This document shows, piece after piece, positions 60,573 to 64,000 of a DNA stretch of 64,000 bases. Under the pieces are notes generated by a model, which saw nothing but the letters and a program-made list of their open reading frames with translations, did no database searches and was not told the DNA's origin. The stretch is taken from NCBI GenBank assembly GCA_018105865.1, contig CM030869.1, positions 10,950,173-11,014,172 of the forward strand. Direction: 5' to 3'. Both the position numbers and the translations under genes were made by a program. Source of the stretch: Metaphire vulgaris (Eukaryota; Annelida; Clitellata; Crassiclitellata; Megascolecidae). Positions within the stretch are counted from its first letter, which is position 1. Each line of letters starts with the position of its first letter.

Positions 60573-60694
60573 CTCAATATGGTGCTTGAAATCTATCTCT
60601 TACAGGTCGAAATAAGTTTCAAAAATGCGGTTGAAATTGCACAAATCCTGTGTATTATTAGCATTATGGAGAAAAACGAGGTTTGTCATAGATA
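60573..60694 (+). repeat. 204-bp repeat resumed after the hAT element
   Basis: CTCAATATGGTGCTTGAAAT onward matches the second half of the 204-bp unit. The next unit starts GCATTATGGA at 60661 and is cut at TGTCATAGATA (60684-60694) by the LINE insertion. Confidence 0.88.
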
Positions 60695-62584
60695 TTCATT
60701 CATTCATTCATTCATTCATTTGTTCACATGGACGACAGAGGTCCGTTGTGCCAATCTCGTGTTGCGCGAGTTGTGACCGCGACCGATGGCTGAGTGCCAT
60801 TCATGAAAAATTGTGGAAGGAAGACCATCGCCGATCTGCTGGGGCCATGTACGGCGTGGTCTGCCAGGAGGTCTTCTCCAGCTCGGAGGAGGACGCGTCT
60901 CGGTGCGTCGAGCAATGGCGCAGGCAAGAGCGCGATGGGCCGGAATGTTCTTGTCCTGGCGAGCCACGTGACCGAAGAGCGACAGACGACGTCGCGTGAT
61001 AATTTCTGTCACTGGCAGGAGGGCAGTCTGTTTGGAGACTGCTTCGTTGGTCACGAAGTCGAACCAGCGAATGCAGAGAATCTGTCTCTGGCAGCGCATA
61101 TGGAATGCCTGTAGTCTTTCAGAGTCTCGTGTAAGCAGAGTCCAAGTCTCAGAACCATATAGGAGAATTGGCAGGACGCAGGACTGATAAATTCGGATCT
61201 TAGTACCGAGCTGTATCTGTCTTTGGCGCCATAAATTTTGAAGAGATCTCATGGCAGATGCAGCTATGCCGATTCTGCGTGAGTAATGTCCCACTGACAC
61301 CTGCCATCAGAACTCTGGACACTACCCAGGTAAGTGAATTCTGACACATTTTCCACCTGGTGTCCATTAACGTATATGTCTCCTGCGTCTCCTCCAGAAC
61401 CTAGATTCTGCAGCTTGGTTTTTGTCCAGGACACATGTAGCCCTAGTTTGGAGGCTGTCGACTCAATCTGATTGAGTGATGTTTCTAGGTTCTTAACGGA
61501 CGTTTCAGAAGAGCAACGTCGTCAGCGTAGTCTAGGTCGGAGAAGCTATGTTCCGGTAGGGTGATCCCGGTCTGGTCAATAGCATGCTCCAGGATCCAGT
61601 CCATAGCCCTGCAAAAGAGTGCTGGAGCCAGGACACAGCCCTGACGGACTCCTGAGGCAGTGAAGAATGTCTCAGATAGCATGCCATTGATGCGCACTCT
61701 TGCAGTCGTGCCCTCGTGTAGGTCTTTAATTAAGCTCAATAAGAACGCCGGAACACCAATACCTCTGAGTGCCATCCAAAGTGCCTGACGGTCTACAGAG
61801 TCGAAGGCTGATTTCAGATCGACGTAAGCCACCTGCAACGGTCTGTTAAATTCCCGTGGATTTCGGACAGGAGTCTGAGTGCGAGAATCGCGTCCATCGT
61901 GGATCGCCCGCCGTGAATCCGACTGCTGTGGGCGACGTTTCGCTGTCAGAAGTGGATTGAGTCTCGCAAAAATGAAGCACGTGGCAAACACCTTCCCAGG
62001 AACGGACAGGAGGGTGATTGGCCTGTGACTCAAAAACATTCGGTCTTTGGTCCTCGGCCTTTGTACAGTGCTAGAACAATTCCTCCTTCCATTGAACTGG
62101 TACATGTCCAGTCGTCCACACCCTTGAGATGAGTTCGTGGAGAGCAATGCTAACTGGGTCAATTGCACACTTGAGTAGCTCTGGTGGTATTCCATCTGGA
62201 CCAGCTGCGCGACCGTAGTGACAAGTAGTTTCTGAATGGCCGTGCGTATTTCACTGAGGGTTGGCATGTCGATTGATACGTCAGGACTGTCAGAAGCTGT
62301 GGACGCTTCATTCGTTAGTTCCGTGCTTACTTCTGCTGGTGGGTGATTGAGCGCATCGGAGAAGTATTCACGCCAACGACTCAATGTTTCCGCCTGGTTA
62401 AGGCAGGGAGAGCCGTCTGCCTTAAGTGTCGCTGTAACACCCGTGGACTGGCGTGTACCTCCTCGTATTCTATTGACAGTTCTATAGGCAGCCTTCAAGT
62501 TGTTCCGCTGCAGTCCTTCCTCTGCTTCAGTAGCCAAGGACTGATAGAACGCTTCCTTATCACGTTTCGACTTGGCCTTGAAAA
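60695..62584 (-). mobile_element. 5'-truncated non-LTR retrotransposon (LINE), minus strand
   Basis: On the minus strand the element reads from KAKSKRDKEAFYQSLATEAE (near 62580) through reverse transcriptase to a (TGAA)n tail at about 60693-60720. The target duplication TGTCATAGATA is present at 60684-60694 and 62728-62738, an 11-bp match. The endonuclease half is missing, as usual after incomplete reverse transcription. The TGAA tail is typical of L2/CR1-group elements, but the clade was not established. Frameshifts make it inactive. Confidence 0.88.
60716..62537 (-). pseudogene. Reverse transcriptase of the LINE, frameshifted
   Basis: Minus strand. Sequence before the RT: LKAAYRTVNRIRGG. 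RT motifs in order: AGPDGIPPELLK and VWTTGHVPVQWKEEL (about 62215-62065, in a different frame from the sequence on either side), RPITLLSVPGKVFA (about 62030), VAYVDLKSAFDSVDRQALW (about 61835-61780), SGVRQGCVLAPALF (about 61660-61620) and the catalytic DYADDVALL (about 61530-61505). Beyond this the reading shifts frame again into LNQIESTASKLGLHVSWTKTK (about 61480; shortened: QIESTASKLGLHVSWTKTK) and FTYLGSVQSSDG (about 61335), then into LLYGSETWTL, RLQAFHMRCQRQIL and RRRLSLFGHVARQ (61300-60716), the usual C-terminal region of such proteins. At least three frameshifts. The enzyme would copy LINE RNA into DNA at a nicked target; this copy cannot. Confidence 0.88.
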
Positions 62585-62727
62585 TAGTGTGTCAGTGTGC
62601 CAGTTTCGGTGTGTCAGTTTCAGTGTGTCAATGTGTCGGTTTCACTGTGTCAGAGTGCCAGTTTCAGTGTATCAGTTTCAGTGTGTCACTTTCAGTGTGT
62701 CAGTGTGTCAGTTTCAGTGTATCATTG
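62585..62727 (+). repeat. Minisatellite segment joined to the LINE 5' end, inside the target duplication
   Basis: About 140 bp of TCAGTTTCAGTGTG-type words, nearly identical to 63299-63440 (one clear difference, CACTGTG versus CAGTGTG). It lies between the truncated LINE and the second TGTCATAGATA copy. Confidence 0.85.
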
Positions 62728-62738
62728 TGTCATAGATA

Positions 62739-62819
62739 AGCCATTTTAAATTCAGAAGGTGATGGTCCATGTTTGCAATAGCAAGTGAAACCAATGCAAT
62801 AATGGATGCTAAAGATATC
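62739..62819 (+). repeat. 204-bp repeat fragment after the LINE
   Basis: AGCCATTTTAAATTCAGAAGG and GTGATGGTCCATGTTTGCAA continue the unit cut at 60694. The sequence passes into minisatellite at about 62820. Confidence 0.85.
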
Positions 62820-63500
62820 ATTTTCAGTGTGTCAGTTTCAGTGTGTCAGTGTGTCAGTTTCAGTGTGTCAGTGTGTCAGTTTCAGTGTGTCAGTTTCTGT
62901 GTGTCAGTGTGCCAGTTTCGGTGTGTCAGTTTCAGTGTGTCAATGTGTTGGTTTCAGTGTGTCAGAGTGCCAGTTTCTGTGTATCAGTTTCGGTGTGTCA
63001 GTTTCAGTGTATCAGTTTCAGTGTGTCAGTTTCAGTGTGTCAGTGTGCCAGGATCAGTGTGTCAGCTTCAGTGTGTCAGTGTGTCAGTTTCAGTGTGTCA
63101 GTTTCAGTGTATCAGTTTCAGTGTGTCAGTTTCAGTTTGTCAGTGTGCCAGGATCAGTGTGTCAGCTTCAGTGTGTCAGTGTGTCAGTTTCAGTGTGTCA
63201 GTTTCAGTGTGTCAGTGTTAGTTTCAGTGTGTCAGTGTTAGTTTCAGTGTGTCAGTTTCAGTGTGTCAGTGTGTCATTTTCAGTGTGTCAGTTTCTGTGT
63301 GTCAGTGTGCCAGTTTCGGTGTGTCAGTTTCAGTGTGTCAATGTGTCGGTTTCAGTGTGTCAGAGTGCCAGTTTCAGTGTATCAGTTTCAGTGTGTCACT
63401 TTCAGTGTGTCAGTGTGTCAGTTTCAGTGTATCATTGTGTCAGTTTCAGTGTGTCAGCGTGTCAGTTTCAGTGAGTCAGTATGTCGGTTTCAGTGTGTCA
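62820..63500 (+). repeat. Minisatellite, block 3
   Basis: From 62935 the variant order is the same as block 1 from 56290 (CAATGTGTTGGTTTCAG, GTGCCAGTTTCTGTG, ATCAGTTTCGG, and so on). Open frames are repeat artefacts. Confidence 0.93.
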
Positions 63501-64000
63501 GCATTATGGAATAACGAGGGTGGTCATGGATGAGCTGTTTTTAATGCAGAAGGTGATCATCCATGTTTGCAATAGCGAATGATATCAAAGTAGTAATGGA
63601 TGCTAAAGGCAGTGGCTGAATATGGTGCTTGAATTCGATCTATTACAGGATGAAATAAATTTCAAATGTGCGGTTGATTTGCACATACAGTATACTGTGC
63701 ATTACTAGCATTATGGAACAATGGGGGTTGTCATGCTGGATGCGCTATAAATACATAAGACGATGGCCTACATTTACAATAGCGATTGATATCGATGTAG
63801 TGAACAATACTAAAGATAGTGGCTCAATATGGTGCTTGAAATCGAACTCTAGCAGGACGAAATAAGTTTGAAAAATACGGCTGAATTTGCGCAAATCCTG
63901 TGCATTATTAGCATTATAGAATAAAGAGGGTTGTCATGGATGAGCCGTTTTAAATGCAGAAGGTGATGGCCCATGTTTGCAATAGCGATTGATAACAATA
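63501..64000 (+). repeat. 204-bp tandem repeats, running off the window end
   Basis: GCATTATGGA/GCATTATAGA starts at 63501, 63708 and 63911 (207 and 203 bp). The first unit is almost identical to 57891-58094 and adjoins the same minisatellite block, so minisatellite plus 204-bp repeat forms a larger repeated unit. Confidence 0.92.

Noticed and set aside
60378..60776. 132-codon frame spanning the hAT right end into the LINE tail
   Set aside because: It crosses the transposon end, the target duplication and the LINE 3' tail, so it cannot be one gene.
56088..63533. Long SVCQFQC-type cysteine-rich open frames (up to 256 codons, three frames at once)
   Set aside because: All three plus-strand frames are open through the CAGTTT/CAGTGT minisatellite because its words contain no stops. 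There is no start context or domain.

Overview
The window looks like gene-poor, repeat-rich nuclear DNA of an animal, most plausibly a marine or other aquatic invertebrate. There are no bacterial-style operons. Microsatellites are abundant and long: (TA)n, (TG)n, (TC)n, (TCTG)n, (TTA)n and (ATG)n. Relics of animal transposon classes are common: Tc1/mariner, pogo/Tigger-like, hAT, piggyBac-like and non-LTR retrotransposons. CpG-rich islands carry CRE, CCAAT and RFX X-box motifs. The species cannot be fixed from the sequence, and I found no confidently coding host gene.

Layout. Positions 1-19300 are mostly non-coding. They hold simple repeats, at least ten short non-autonomous DNA transposons (several with clear target-site duplications), one 3' LINE fragment, and CpG-rich promoter-like islands near 3280-3640, 4860-5330, 9700-10650, 14580-14830, 17200-17880 and 18380-18760. 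Positions 19318-20797 hold degenerate tandem copies (about 250 bp apart) of sequence partly related to the satellite that follows. Positions 20798-56253 are one huge head-to-tail satellite array of roughly 100 monomers. Two monomer types, about 331 bp (A) and about 350 bp (B), often alternate as a dimer of about 681 bp. A 100-N gap at 36710-36809 looks like two contig ends that actually overlap. From 56283 to the end there is a second repeat system: a TCAGTTTCAGTGTG-type minisatellite interleaved with a 204-bp tandem repeat. Two elements are nested in it: a 2,355-bp hAT-like transposon with 143-bp inverted ends, an 8-bp target duplication and a transposase reading frame broken by one TGA (58218-60572); and a 5'-truncated, frameshifted non-LTR retrotransposon on the minus strand (60695-62584), whose 5' junction carries about 143 bp of minisatellite inside its target duplication.

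How the parts relate. The strongest thread is satellite biology. Single, diverged copies of the 35-kb satellite sit elsewhere in the window (near 280-660 and 11276-11650). The first lies inside a 683-bp Tc1/mariner-like non-autonomous element with inverted ends and TA duplications, so a transposon may have carried or seeded the satellite. Removing the hAT element and one target copy, or removing the LINE insertion, restores the 204-bp repeat, so both insertions are younger than that repeat.
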